A DNA stretch of 64,000 nt, taken from positions 1 through 64,000 of the forward strand of contig BMTG01000015.1 in the NCBI GenBank assembly GCA_014649555.1, written 5' to 3'. Position numbers and translations under genes: made by a program. The notes under the pieces are model-generated. The model saw only the letters and a program-made list of their open reading frames with translations. It did not search any database and was not told the origin of the DNA. Positions 51,271-60,070 of the stretch are shown here, in pieces. The first letter of the stretch is position 1; each line of letters starts with the position of its first letter. Source of the DNA: Streptomyces globisporus (lineage in GTDB: Bacteria; Actinomycetota; Actinomycetes; Streptomycetales; Streptomycetaceae).

Positions 51271-52975
51271 GGGCCCGCAGCCCCTCGACGGCGCACAGCG
51301 CGGCCAGCGCCGCGAACGCCCCGTACACCGGCCAGTCGCCGAACCGGCCGTAGAGCGTCTCCCCGCGCGCCAGCGGCAGGTCGAACACCTCCGCCGCGCT
51401 CGCCTCCGTGCCGAGCGGGCGGCCCACCCGCTCGCCCCGGGGCCCGTACGCCGCACTGATCCCGGTGAGCGTGGCGTGGACCATCGGACGGCCGTTCTCG
51501 GCGGCCCGCAGCGCCCCCAGCGACGCGTGCTGGGCAGGGGCCCAGCTCTCCTGGAACGTCGAGGTGGCGGACTGGGCCACGAGCACCTGCGCGCCGTCGC
51601 GCACCAGCCTGCGGCTCATGTCGGGGAACGCCGTCTCGAAGCAGACCAGCGGGCCGATCCGCAGCCCCCGCGCCCCGTCCGGCAGGGACATCACCACCTG
51701 GCGGTCGCCGCGCAGCCGGTCCTCGCCCGCCGCCTTGCCCACGGAGGTCGCCCACCCCAGCAGGGAGCGGGCCGGGACGTACTCGCCGAACGGGACAAGA
51801 CGCATCTTGTCGTAGCGGTCCCCGGTCGGCCCGTCGGGACCGACGAGCACCGCCGACTTGAAGATCCCCGATCGCCCCGAACCGTCCGTCTGCCGGGCGT
51901 CCACGTTGACCAGCAGATCCGCGCCGACCAGGCGGGACAGCTCCGCCAGCCGCCGCGCGGTCTCCGGGTTCTCCCACGCCCCGGCCCCGATGCTGCTCTC
52001 GCCCCAGACCACCAGGTCCACGCCCCGGCCCGCCAGCGGACGGGTCAGCTCCTCGCCCCGGTCCAGGCGGCGCGCGACGCTCCCCGGCCCCTCCACGATC
52101 CCCGGCTGCACGACGGCGATCCTGACCGTGCCCGCGCTCGTGGGCCGGGGCGCCCAGGCCCACATCGCGGTCACGGACAGGGCGCACACCAGGAGCGCGA
52201 CCCCGGCGGCCGTACGGGCGCGGGGTACGGCGATCAGCAGCGCCACACCGGTGTTCACCGCCAGTACCAGCAGGCTCACCAGCCACACCCCGCCCACCGA
52301 GGCGACCCGCAGTGCGGGGGAGACGTCCCACTGACTCGCGCCCAGGAGCCCCCAGGGCCCGCCGAGCCCTTCCCCGGACCGGACCAGCTCGATCAGCAGC
52401 CACCCGGAGGGCACGACGACCACGGCGGCCACAGCACGGCGAGGGGAGGGTGAGCCGCCGACCAGCCGGGACACCAGCAGGCCCCAGGGGGCCCAGAGCA
52501 GTCCGAGCAGGGCGGCCAGCAGCACGATGAAGACATGGAGGCTCGGCATCAGCCAGTGGTGCACGGCGATGACGAACCCGATGCCGCCGATCCACCCGTC
52601 CAGTGCCGCGCGGCGCGGCGAGTGCGCTGTACGGATCAGCAACAGCCAGGGGACCAGCGCCCCATACGCGAACCACCAGAGCCCGGGCGCGGGAAAGGCG
52701 AGCGCGGGCAGCGCCCCGGCGAGCAGAAGGGCAACGGCCCGGGCCCAGGGGGACGCGAGCCGGCCGGTGCGGGCGGAGCCCCGGCCGCCTGCCGCGGACC
52801 CGCCGCCGGGGGTGCTGCCGCCAGGAGTGCCTCCTGCGGACGTGCCGCCTCCGGGAGTGCCGCCGCCGGATGTGCCGTCGCCGGAGGCGCTGCCGCCGGG
52901 CGCGCCGGAGCCGCCGCTTCCGGAGGTGTCGGCCGCGTTCCGGCCGACCGGGAGACGCCCGCCCCGGATTCGCAT
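51194..52975 (-). CDS. lnt: Apolipoprotein N-acyltransferase
   Basis: 593 residues. A 60-residue Gly/Ser-rich low-complexity N-terminus is followed by membrane helices (ALLLAGALPALAFPAPGLWW and others) and a nitrilase-like extracellular domain. The Lnt triad is visible: Glu in VVWGESSIGAG, Lys in YDKMRLVPFGEYVP, Cys in LVCFETAFPD. It N-acylates the N-terminal Cys of lipoproteins after signal cleavage. AGGAGGGCA lies before the ATG. The 3' end overlaps the Gfo/Idh gene. Confidence 0.9.
   Translation of the reverse strand: MRIRGGRLPVGRNAADTSGSGGSGAPGGSASGDGTSGGGTPGGGTSAGGTPGGSTPGGGSAAGGRGSARTGRLASPWARAVALLLAGALPALAFPAPGLWWFAYGALVPWLLLIRTAHSPRRAALDGWIGGIGFVIAVHHWLMPSLHVFIVLLAALLGLLWAPWGLLVSRLVGGSPSPRRAVAAVVVVPSGWLLIELVRSGEGLGGPWGLLGASQWDVSPALRVASVGGVWLVSLLVLAVNTGVALLIAVPRARTAAGVALLVCALSVTAMWAWAPRPTSAGTVRIAVVQPGIVEGPGSVARRLDRGEELTRPLAGRGVDLVVWGESSIGAGAWENPETARRLAELSRLVGADLLVNVDARQTDGSGRSGIFKSAVLVGPDGPTGDRYDKMRLVPFGEYVPARSLLGWATSVGKAAGEDRLRGDRQVVMSLPDGARGLRIGPLVCFETAFPDMSRRLVRDGAQVLVAQSATSTFQESWAPAQHASLGALRAAENGRPMVHATLTGISAAYGPRGERVGRPLGTEASAAEVFDLPLARGETLYGRFGDWPVYGAFAALAALCAVEGLRALRRPAPRPPGPPARTAHGSPGRPGR
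52809..52913. repeat. 15-bp minisatellite in the lnt N-terminus
   Basis: Seven tandem units of 15 bp with the pattern GGNGTGCYGCCGCCG (plus strand) encode five-residue repeats like GGGTP/GGGTS/AGGTP in Lnt residues ~21-56. Units differ mostly at third positions. The count may vary between strains. Confidence 0.75.
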
Positions 52976-53148
52976 GCCGTGCCCTCCTCGGTCCTGCGCG
53001 GGCGGGCGATCGCCTCCGCCGCGTCGACCCCTGGATACCCAGTGTGGGGGAGGTGATCCTCGCCGGACACAGGACGCGGGCCGAGCGGGGCACGGCGGAC
53101 GGCTCCAGGGCCGGGCGGCGCCGGCGGGTGGCAGTTCGGCCACAGGCT

Positions 53149-53652
53149 CTACGGGCCAGGGGCCCGGCGCCACTTCTCGTGGACGGTGACCGTACGGATC
53201 AGCCAGCCCGCCTCGGCGCGGTGCAGCGTGAAGGTGTAGCGGCCGCCGGTCACGAAGTCGGGCGTGGCGGCGCCGGACCGCCCGGCACCCGCCTCGCCCG
53301 CGTCCGGACCGCTCGCCGTCTGCCGGGCCAGGCACATCGGATTGAGGTAGTCGGCCCGCACCTCGGCCCGGTCGCCCGTGTAGCCGCCCAGATCCTCCAG
53401 ATCGACCCGGCGGTTGACGATCAGGTGCTGGCGTACGGGGAAGAGACGCATCGTCTCCTCCAGCCACCGGGCGACCTCCTCGGCCGGTCCCTCCACGCCA
53501 CCCGCGCCCCGGTAGTCCACACGGCCGTCCGGGGTGAACAAGGCACCGTAGTCCGACCATGCCCCGTCGTCGACGGCCACCGCGTACCCGGTGATCAACG
53601 CATCGATGGCAAGCCGGTCCAGCACCGTCGCGAGCGCCACACGCTGTGTCAT
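53149..53652 (-). CDS. NTF2-like (SnoaL-type) protein
   Basis: 167 residues with the NTF2/SnoaL fold (IDALITGYAVAVDDGAWSDY, GALFTPDGRVDYRG, RHLIVNRRVDLED-type strand QHLIVNRRVDLEDLGG). Such proteins are hydratases, isomerases or binding proteins. No catalytic assignment is possible. It lies between lnt and the stress protein gene. Confidence 0.83.
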   Translation of the reverse strand: MTQRVALATVLDRLAIDALITGYAVAVDDGAWSDYGALFTPDGRVDYRGAGGVEGPAEEVARWLEETMRLFPVRQHLIVNRRVDLEDLGGYTGDRAEVRADYLNPMCLARQTASGPDAGEAGAGRSGAATPDFVTGGRYTFTLHRAEAGWLIRTVTVHEKWRRAPGP

Positions 53653-53718
53653 CGGTCAAGTCTCGGCCAAGCCGCCCGCGAGGCCAAGAGTCCTGCGCCG
53701 ACAGGAGAGGGAACAGCC

Positions 53719-54588
53719 TCAGCAGGGGACGACGGCGACCGGTCCCAGTGCGTGCGTGACCGCCGTCTGCGCCACCGGGGACAGCCCGAGCCCGAGCGAC
53801 TCGCCGCCCTTGCGGCGGCCGATCACCGTCAGGGCCGCCGTCGCCGACGCGGTCACCAGGGTGCGCGAGGCGGAACCGTTGACCGGCTCCCGGACGATCT
53901 CCACCTGCGGGTACTTCTCGTGCCAGCCCGAGGTCAGCTCGGCCAGCGTCCGGGCGGCGGACCCCGCCGCCTCCTGCCGGTCCAGGACGGGGCCGCCCGC
54001 GAGCATCGAGGAGAACATCGTCCAGCCGTGGACGATCCGCAGCCGGGCACCCGGCCGGGAGGCCGCGGTGGCGAAGGCGAACTCCAGAACCGCCTCGCTG
54101 CTCTCGTCGGCGGCCACCCCCGCCACGATGTCGGTGAAGGCGTCCGCGTCGGAGCCCCGGTCCTCGTCCCCCTCGGGGCGGTCGTCCTGCACCACGACGA
54201 CAGGACAGCTCGCCATCGACGCGGTGGCGAGGCTGTTGGAACCGATCATCAGGGAGCGGAAGCCGCCGAGTCCGCGCGATCCGACCACGATCATCGACGC
54301 GTCCCGGCCCAGCGAGACCAGGGCCGCCGACGGGAAGTCCAGCGGGGCCAGCGTGGAGGGCCGCAGCTCCGGGGCGATGAGCGCGCTCCGTCGTACGGAC
54401 TCGGCCAGGAGCGCCTCGGCCTCGCGCCGTCCGGTCTCCTCGTCGACCTGCCGGGTGAGCGGGCGGACGTGGACGATCAGCAGCGGCAGTCCGCGCCGCG
54501 CGGCTTCGCGGGTGGCCCAGTCCAGCGCCTGCCGGCTGTGCGTGGAGCCGTCGACGGCGGCGATCACGGGAAGATCGTTGGTGGTCAT
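53719..54588 (-). CDS. Universal stress protein, tandem UspA domains
   Basis: 289 residues with two UspA domains. The first begins PVIAAVDGSTHSRQALDWAT and has the ATP site VVGSRGLGGFRSLMIGSNS; the second (~155-285) ends VIGRRKGGESLGLGLSPVAQ, a variant of the loop. ATP binding by domain 1 is likely. USPs of this kind respond to stress and starvation in actinobacteria. Confidence 0.93.
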   Translation of the reverse strand: MTTNDLPVIAAVDGSTHSRQALDWATREAARRGLPLLIVHVRPLTRQVDEETGRREAEALLAESVRRSALIAPELRPSTLAPLDFPSAALVSLGRDASMIVVGSRGLGGFRSLMIGSNSLATASMASCPVVVVQDDRPEGDEDRGSDADAFTDIVAGVAADESSEAVLEFAFATAASRPGARLRIVHGWTMFSSMLAGGPVLDRQEAAGSAARTLAELTSGWHEKYPQVEIVREPVNGSASRTLVTASATAALTVIGRRKGGESLGLGLSPVAQTAVTHALGPVAVVPC

Positions 54589-54669
54589 GACCCCGAGCGT
54601 ACGTCGCCGGGCCGGCAGCGTTCGCCCCGGCCTGATCCGGACGAAAGGCCCTGGTGGTGCGGCGGCCCG

Positions 54670-55683
54670 TCAGTCGTGGTTGTGGGTGGAGGAGGTGTCG
54701 TCCGGGGGCACGCTGCGCCCGCCGTCCCTGCCGCTGGCCACGACGGCGACCAGGGCCACCACGATCGCCACCACCGCGAGCCGGCCGCCCAGCCGCAGCG
54801 CCCACCCCGTACGGCCCTTGGCGGCCGCCCCGGGACGGCCGGGCAGCTTCTCGGAGCGGCGGGCGGGCCGCAGCAGCCGCAGGAGCAGCAGGGCGGCGAT
54901 CGGGATCTGGAGCAGCCAGACGCTGGTGCGGAACCAGCCGTCGTACCAGACGTTGGTCCCGTACAGCAGGGTGTGCCAGACGCTGAGGACGTACACGACG
55001 ATCACGCACCGGTGCAGGACTCGCCAGGTCTTGGGGCCGATGCGGTGGCGTACGTAGAAGAGCAGGCCGAGCGGGATCGCGAGGTAGAGCGCAGCCTGGC
55101 CGACGGGGATGGCGATCCGCCCGGTCCCGGAGTCGTAGCCGCCGGGGACGAAGGCCTCCACGAAGGCGGTGGCGACGGCGGAATTCCAGGCGGCCGTGTC
55201 GTGCCGGACCAGTTCGGCCGCGAAGAGGAGGGCGTGGGCGGCGATCAGGGCGATGGTGTTGAGGCTCGTGGTGCGGTGGAGGCGTTCCAGCCGGGGGCCC
55301 GACAGCGGCAGGCGGCCCGGCCGCGGTCCGGAGAGCATCAGCCCGAGGATGACCGTGCCCCAGGCCCAGAGCAGGGCGGACCAGCCGAACGCCTGGCTGA
55401 GGAAGTACATCCAGAAGCCGCCCGCGTCGGCCATGAACGGCATCACGGTGACCGTGGAGGAGGTCTTGTTGCGGATGCGTATGTAGAGCAGGACGAAGAC
55501 CGCCGCGGTGACGACGAGCGCCACCAGACCGTCGGGCCACGAGGCCCGCAGGTCGGAGCGGAGCGTCGGCCGTCTCGGCTCTCCCGGCCGCCGGGGGCCG
55601 GGGACCTGGGAATCGCCGGATGCGGGGCTTTCGGGCGTCTCGGTGGCCGCTGCCGGTTCGGGGGCGGGGGGCGGGTTCGTCAT
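54670..55683 (-). CDS. Ferric-reductase-like transmembrane protein
   Basis: 337 residues: a Pro-rich N-terminus and about seven membrane helices with the ferric reductase/cytochrome b heme-ligand His pattern (LHRTTSLNTIALIAAHALLF; VLHRCVIVVYVLSVWHTLLY). The C-terminus ends in STHNHD, a possible metal-binding tail. No flavin or NADPH domain is fused. It is the last gene of a locus with a His-rich membrane protein and an ECF sigma factor encoded in divergent orientation. Confidence 0.8.
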   Translation of the reverse strand: MTNPPPAPEPAAATETPESPASGDSQVPGPRRPGEPRRPTLRSDLRASWPDGLVALVVTAAVFVLLYIRIRNKTSSTVTVMPFMADAGGFWMYFLSQAFGWSALLWAWGTVILGLMLSGPRPGRLPLSGPRLERLHRTTSLNTIALIAAHALLFAAELVRHDTAAWNSAVATAFVEAFVPGGYDSGTGRIAIPVGQAALYLAIPLGLLFYVRHRIGPKTWRVLHRCVIVVYVLSVWHTLLYGTNVWYDGWFRTSVWLLQIPIAALLLLRLLRPARRSEKLPGRPGAAAKGRTGWALRLGGRLAVVAIVVALVAVVASGRDGGRSVPPDDTSSTHNHD

Positions 55684-55900
55684 GCGGCCTCTTCGGGGCG
55701 GGGATGGGGGCGGATGCGGCGGCCCCGGGCCACGAGGCGTACGCAGACGCGTTGTTGGAGCAGTCGGGCGGCGGGAGGGAAAAGTTCCCCGCCGCGCCAT
55801 GTGACATGGATCACACGTGGTGCTGGTGGGGCAAACGAGGTGAACTCCCGTTGTTTCGGCATCTGGTGCTCTTCTCGCCGGGGTGGGTACGGCTGGCACC
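55684..55900. other. Divergent intergenic region
   Basis: 217 nt between the ferric-reductase-like gene and the His-rich membrane protein gene. It must hold both promoters; no clear hexamers were identified. Confidence 0.4.
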
Positions 55901-56584
55901 ATGGCTGCCATGGGAGCCGGAACCGCACTCCGACTCGGGCGCACCGCGCTGTTCGCGGTCGTGTGCGTCGCCGTGTCCGGGCTCGGCCACGCGCTGATGT
56001 CCGGCGCGCCCCTGCCCCTGCTCGTCCAGGCCGCAGCCCTGCTGCCGGTGTGCGGGGCGGGATGGTGGCTCGCCGCGCGGCAGCGGAGCGCCCCGGTGAC
56101 CGTCGCCGCCCATGTGCTGGGGCAGTTGGGGCTGCATGCCTTCTTCTCCGCTGCCGGATCCTGGCTGCCGTCCGGCACCGGCGCGCACCACGCGGGCGGC
56201 GCACACCATGCGTCGGGTGCGATGGGCCACTCCGCGCATGAGGTCCCGATCGGCGGCTCGTCGGACCTGATGGGGCTTCTGGCCGCCTTCGACGGCACGG
56301 TGTTCACCCTCGGCATGGCCGCCGCCCACGCGCTGGCCGGGCTGGTCTGCGGCTGGTGGCTGTGGCGCGGCGAGGTCGCCCTCGCCCGGCTGGGCCGCTG
56401 CCTGGTGCTGTTCGTCCGCGCCCCGCTGCGGACGGCCTGGCGCCTGTGGTCCGCGACGCCGCCCGCCGCCGCGCCGCCGGCCCGGCGGCGCACCCGGCGC
56501 CGGGCCGGCCGCCGCCCCCAGGACCTTCTCGCGCGGCATTCCCTCTGCCGGCGCGGGCCCCCGCTCTCCCTCCGCTTCCTCTGA
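55901..56584 (+). CDS. His-rich membrane protein
   Basis: A 227-residue protein with about four membrane helices, a His-rich extracellular loop (HHAGGAHHASGAMGHSAHEV) between them, and a basic C-terminal tail. The His cluster suggests metal binding (copper or zinc). I do not recognise a named family. It precedes an ECF sigma factor and diverges from a ferric-reductase-like protein. Start at 55901 chosen; ATG 55910 and GTG 55883 are alternatives. Confidence 0.65.
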   Translation: MAAMGAGTALRLGRTALFAVVCVAVSGLGHALMSGAPLPLLVQAAALLPVCGAGWWLAARQRSAPVTVAAHVLGQLGLHAFFSAAGSWLPSGTGAHHAGGAHHASGAMGHSAHEVPIGGSSDLMGLLAAFDGTVFTLGMAAAHALAGLVCGWWLWRGEVALARLGRCLVLFVRAPLRTAWRLWSATPPAAAPPARRRTRRRAGRRPQDLLARHSLCRRGPPLSLRFL

Positions 56585-56623
56585 CCTCCATCCGACCTCC
56601 GGCCTCTGCGTGCCGGAGGCGGT

Positions 56624-56651
56624 ACGGGTGTGCGCCCCCGCGCACACCCGT
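56624..56651 (+). terminator. Hairpin between the His-rich gene and the sigma factor gene
   Basis: ACGGGTGTGCG (56624-56634) pairs perfectly with CGCACACCCGT (56641-56651). A second stem CCTCCGGC/GCCGGAGG precedes it. Confidence 0.8.
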
Positions 56652-56765
56652 GACAGGCATGCCGGTTCCCGACCGGGCCCGCCGCCGGCGGCGCGTCCGT
56701 AACGGAACCGGTCACCGGAGCCGGGCGACCGCTGCCCCGGCTCCGCAAGGACGCGAAGGACTGCT

Positions 56766-57539
56766 GTGACACTTCCTGCTCCCGCACTACCCGCCGCGCA
56801 AGCCGCCGCCGTGCCCCTGGCCGCCGTACGGTCGGCTGCTCCCGCACCAGCGGCTGCCGCTGTACCACCCGCCGCCGCGCCGCCCGCCCGGCCCACCGTC
56901 TCCCGGCCGCCGGTCCTCCGGGTGTCCGCCACCCGGCCGCCCCACCCCCGGGTCCCGGCCGCCCGGCAGAACGACGGGCAGATCACCGACTGGGCGCTGG
57001 CCGCGGGCGGCGGGGACCGGGAGGCAGCCGACCGGTTCGTCCGGGCGACCTACGAGGACGTCCGCCGGTTCGTCGCCTACCTCAGCTCCGACGCCCCGGG
57101 CGCGGACGACCTGGCCCAGGAGACGTACCTGCGGGCGATGAGCGGACTGGCCCGGTTCGCGGGGCGTTCCTGCGCCCGGACCTGGCTGATGTCGATCGCG
57201 CGGCGCGTCGTCATCGACCGGCACCGGGCGGCCGCCGTACGCCCCCGGACCGCCGACACCGCGGACTGGCAGACCGCCGCGGAACGCGCCCAGCCCCGCC
57301 ATCTACCCGGGTTCGAGGAGTCCGCGGCGGTGCTGGACGCCCTGCGCCGACTGGACCCGGCCCGCCGCCAGGCCTTCGTCCTCACCCAGCTGCTGGGCGC
57401 GTCCTACGAGGAGGCCGCGGCCGCCGCGGGCTGCCCGATCGGCACGGTCCGCTCCCGGGTGGCGCGCGCCCGCCGGGAACTCGCCGGACAGTGGCGCGCG
57501 GAGCCGGCCGACCCGGCCGACCTCGTCCGAGCGGGCTAG
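56766..57539 (+). CDS. ECF RNA polymerase sigma factor
   Basis: 257 residues. After an unusual Ala/Pro-rich N-terminus of ~68 residues comes region 2 (AADRFVRATYEDVRRFVAYL, DDLAQETYLRAMSGL, WLMSIARRVVIDRHR) and region 4 (LRRLDPARRQAFVLTQLLGA, GCPIGTVRSRVARARREL). No anti-sigma factor is next to it; the His-rich membrane protein could be the sensor. AAGGA lies 6 nt before the GTG. Confidence 0.88.
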   Translation: MTLPAPALPAAQAAAVPLAAVRSAAPAPAAAAVPPAAAPPARPTVSRPPVLRVSATRPPHPRVPAARQNDGQITDWALAAGGGDREAADRFVRATYEDVRRFVAYLSSDAPGADDLAQETYLRAMSGLARFAGRSCARTWLMSIARRVVIDRHRAAAVRPRTADTADWQTAAERAQPRHLPGFEESAAVLDALRRLDPARRQAFVLTQLLGASYEEAAAAAGCPIGTVRSRVARARRELAGQWRAEPADPADLVRAG

Positions 57540-57600
57540 GGCCTTTCGTTTGGATCGTGTCGGGCCCGGCGGATCAGGGCCGGAAACCCCCCCTTGAGGT
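57540..57600. other. Gap between convergent genes
   Basis: 61 nt between the sigma factor stop and the MFS stop. It contains CCTTTCGTTTGGATCGTG, which resembles a short sequence found at many Streptomyces gene ends. No clear hairpin with a T tract. Confidence 0.3.
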
Positions 57601-58836
57601 TCAGACGCTCTCCGCCCGGGGCCCCGCACGGCCCCGGGCGGTACGGCGGCGGAGCAGCAAGGCCGCCGGCAGCACCAGGCACTGGAGGCAGACCACCGCC
57701 CAGAACCCCCGCGCCGAGCCCGCCGCCTGGGCCGCCCCGTACAGCTGACCGCCCACCACCCCACTGGCGAACGCACCGATGCCCGCCGCCAGCCGCTGCC
57801 GCCCGAACACGCTCGCCGGGGCGGCGGTCGAACGTGCCAGCGCCTCCAGGTCGTTCTTGAGGAAGAGCACGATCTCCCCGAGGCACAGCAGCGCCCCGCC
57901 CACCGCGATCCCCGCGTGCCCGCCGGCCCCGATCGCCGCCATCCCCGCCGCCATCGCCCCGAACCCCCACCGCAGCGCGGCCGGGTAGCTCAGCGCGGCG
58001 ACCCGTTCCGCCAGCAGCGGCTGGGCGACGACGAGGAGGGCCGCGTACCCCGTCAGGACGGCCCCGTAGAAGGCGGCCGACGTCCGGGGGACCGCGTACA
58101 GCGCCAGGTAGTGCTGGAAGAACATGAACGCGTACACGCTGAGCACGGTCACCAGGAACGGCGAGAGTCCGGAGGCCCGTGCGCCGGTGTCGCGTGCCTC
58201 CGCGGTGGTGGGTTCGGCATCGCCCGGCGGCCGGTCCGGCACGCCGTGCGGCAGCAGCGCGTGCCCGGCCCCGATCAGGACGAACAGCCCGGTGACGCAT
58301 GCGAACAGCACCCCGGGCGAGCCCATGACGAGGGGCGCGGCGGCGGGCGGGCCCAGCGCCATCCCCGCGTTGAACGCCGAGCTGCTCGCCGACAGCAGTC
58401 GGGGGCGGTCCGCCTCGGGCACCCCCTCCACCAAGTACGCCTTGTTCGCCGGGAGATACAGTGCCGCGCCCGCCGACACCAGCAGCAGCGCCCCGACGGC
58501 GAGCACCGGACTGGTCAGCCCGGGGACGAAGGCGGCGAACCCCGCGGTACGCAGCGTCAGCGCCAGCAGCATCGCGCGCCGCAGCCCGATCCGCGCCACC
58601 ACCGGACCCGCGACGACACCCCCGGCGAACTGGATCAGCGAGGCCACCGCCAGCACGAGACCGACCGTGCCGAGGCCGATGCCGAGCCGCTGGTGCAGCA
58701 GCACCGACATGTAGGGCAGCACGGCGAAGCTGCCCAGCGTGATCAGGAACGAGCCCGCCAGCAGGAACCGTTGGGGACCGGAGAACGGCTGCCGTACGCG
58801 GGGCCCGGGGGACGCCTCCGTGCGCGGCGGCCTCAC
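57601..58836 (-). CDS. MFS transporter
   Basis: 411 residues with twelve predicted membrane segments and the MFS loop pattern (GPVVARIGLRRAML in the 2-3 loop). It is the last gene of the methyltransferase-PLP-ATP-grasp operon and follows the ATP-grasp stop by 10 nt. Export of the pathway product is the likely role. GTG start. Confidence 0.9.
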   Translation of the reverse strand: MRPPRTEASPGPRVRQPFSGPQRFLLAGSFLITLGSFAVLPYMSVLLHQRLGIGLGTVGLVLAVASLIQFAGGVVAGPVVARIGLRRAMLLALTLRTAGFAAFVPGLTSPVLAVGALLLVSAGAALYLPANKAYLVEGVPEADRPRLLSASSSAFNAGMALGPPAAAPLVMGSPGVLFACVTGLFVLIGAGHALLPHGVPDRPPGDAEPTTAEARDTGARASGLSPFLVTVLSVYAFMFFQHYLALYAVPRTSAAFYGAVLTGYAALLVVAQPLLAERVAALSYPAALRWGFGAMAAGMAAIGAGGHAGIAVGGALLCLGEIVLFLKNDLEALARSTAAPASVFGRQRLAAGIGAFASGVVGGQLYGAAQAAGSARGFWAVVCLQCLVLPAALLLRRRTARGRAGPRAESV

Positions 58837-58846
58837 CGCCCCGGGC

Positions 58847-60070
58847 TCACGGCCCCGCGACGACGACCGGGCGGACCCGGACCGCCGCGCTCCACGCCCG
58901 GTGCTGGGCCAGCTCCGCCGTCCGCCCCTCGGCCAGGACCATGCCCGTGCAGCCCCGCTGGTCGCCGACGTGGATCACGCTCTCGCCGGGCTCGCGCACC
59001 GGAAACCACTCCACCGCCCCCGGAAACGCGGCGAGTTCGTCGAGGCCGAGCCAGCCCTTCAGCACTCCGGGCCGCTCCGGATACACCAGCACGAAGCCGT
59101 ACGCCGGGCCTTCGGCGTCGAGCGGGGCGTCCAGCAGCGCCGGACGACGGCCCAGCGCCTCGTCCATCATCGCCGTGTAGACGTTGGTCCGCAGCGTGCG
59201 GCACAGCACCTCGCCGACCAGCGCGCCGCCGATCCTCCGGTTGATCTCGACCAGTTCGGGCCCGTCGGCGGTCAGGATGAACTCCACATGGGCGAAGCCC
59301 CGTTCATGCCCGGCCGCCGCCAGGACCCGGCCCACCCACGCCTCGATCCCGGCCCGTTCCGCCTCCGGCAGCGCCACCGGGAACGCCGCCGCCTCCTCCC
59401 GTACCACCGCCGCCCGGGACGTCTGGCGGCTCAGCACCCCGAACAGCCGGGTGGCCCCGTCCCAGCTGAGGGTCTCCGCGCTGTACAGCGGACCGGCGAG
59501 GAACCCTTCGGCGAACAGCGCGCCCGTCAGGCGCTGTTCGGCCGCCTCCGCCAACGCCCGGTGCAGGGCCTCCTCGTCGTGCACGATCCACACATGGCGG
59601 GACGAGGTGCCCGCCGAGTCCTTCAGGACCGCGGGCAGCCCCACTGCCCGCAGCACCTCCCCGGCGCCTTCGGGACCCGGCGGGACAGCTAGGGCCGTAC
59701 TGCGGCTCAGCCCGTGCGCGTGGAGCGTCTCCCGGACCCGGCGCTTGTCCCGCAGAAGCTTCACGGACTCCGGGTCCGGCCCCGGCAGCCCCCGTTCGCG
59801 GGCCAGCTCGGCGGCCGGCAGGCTCCAGGTGTCCGTCGTGTTGATCAGCCCGGCCAGATCCGGCACGGCGTCCAGCGCCCGGCGGACGGCGTCCTGGTCC
59901 CCCGTGTCGACATCGACGACGTCCAGCGCCTCCGGCGGCAGCACCGCCAACTCGTGCCGGTAGACCGCACGGTCACCGGTCAGCAGGCACAGCCGGTGCC
60001 CCGCCTCCGCGGCGGCCTCCGCCATCCGCCCCAGGCCGAAGGACAGGGACTCCAGTGCGACGATCGTCAT
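58847..60070 (-). CDS. ATP-grasp ligase
   Basis: 407 residues of the ATP-grasp superfamily. The ATP-binding lobe has VLKDSAGTSSRHVWIVHDEE (Lys); the metal/phosphate site has ELVEINRRIGGALVGE (Glu, Asn). The family joins a carboxylate to an amine or similar nucleophile through an acyl-phosphate; many natural-product members make dipeptide-like bonds. The start overlaps the PLP enzyme stop (ATGA). Substrates unknown. Confidence 0.88.
   Translation of the reverse strand: MTIVALESLSFGLGRMAEAAAEAGHRLCLLTGDRAVYRHELAVLPPEALDVVDVDTGDQDAVRRALDAVPDLAGLINTTDTWSLPAAELARERGLPGPDPESVKLLRDKRRVRETLHAHGLSRSTALAVPPGPEGAGEVLRAVGLPAVLKDSAGTSSRHVWIVHDEEALHRALAEAAEQRLTGALFAEGFLAGPLYSAETLSWDGATRLFGVLSRQTSRAAVVREEAAAFPVALPEAERAGIEAWVGRVLAAAGHERGFAHVEFILTADGPELVEINRRIGGALVGEVLCRTLRTNVYTAMMDEALGRRPALLDAPLDAEGPAYGFVLVYPERPGVLKGWLGLDELAAFPGAVEWFPVREPGESVIHVGDQRGCTGMVLAEGRTAELAQHRAWSAAVRVRPVVVAGP

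Noticed and set aside
52809..52913. 15-bp tandem repeats considered as a CRISPR array
   Set aside because: Units are contiguous with no unique spacers and they encode a Gly-rich peptide in lnt.
51194..55807. Minus-strand frame of 1537 codons running from upstream of the stress protein to lnt
   Set aside because: It is several genes in different frames read through. Only its part from 52975 (lnt) is real.
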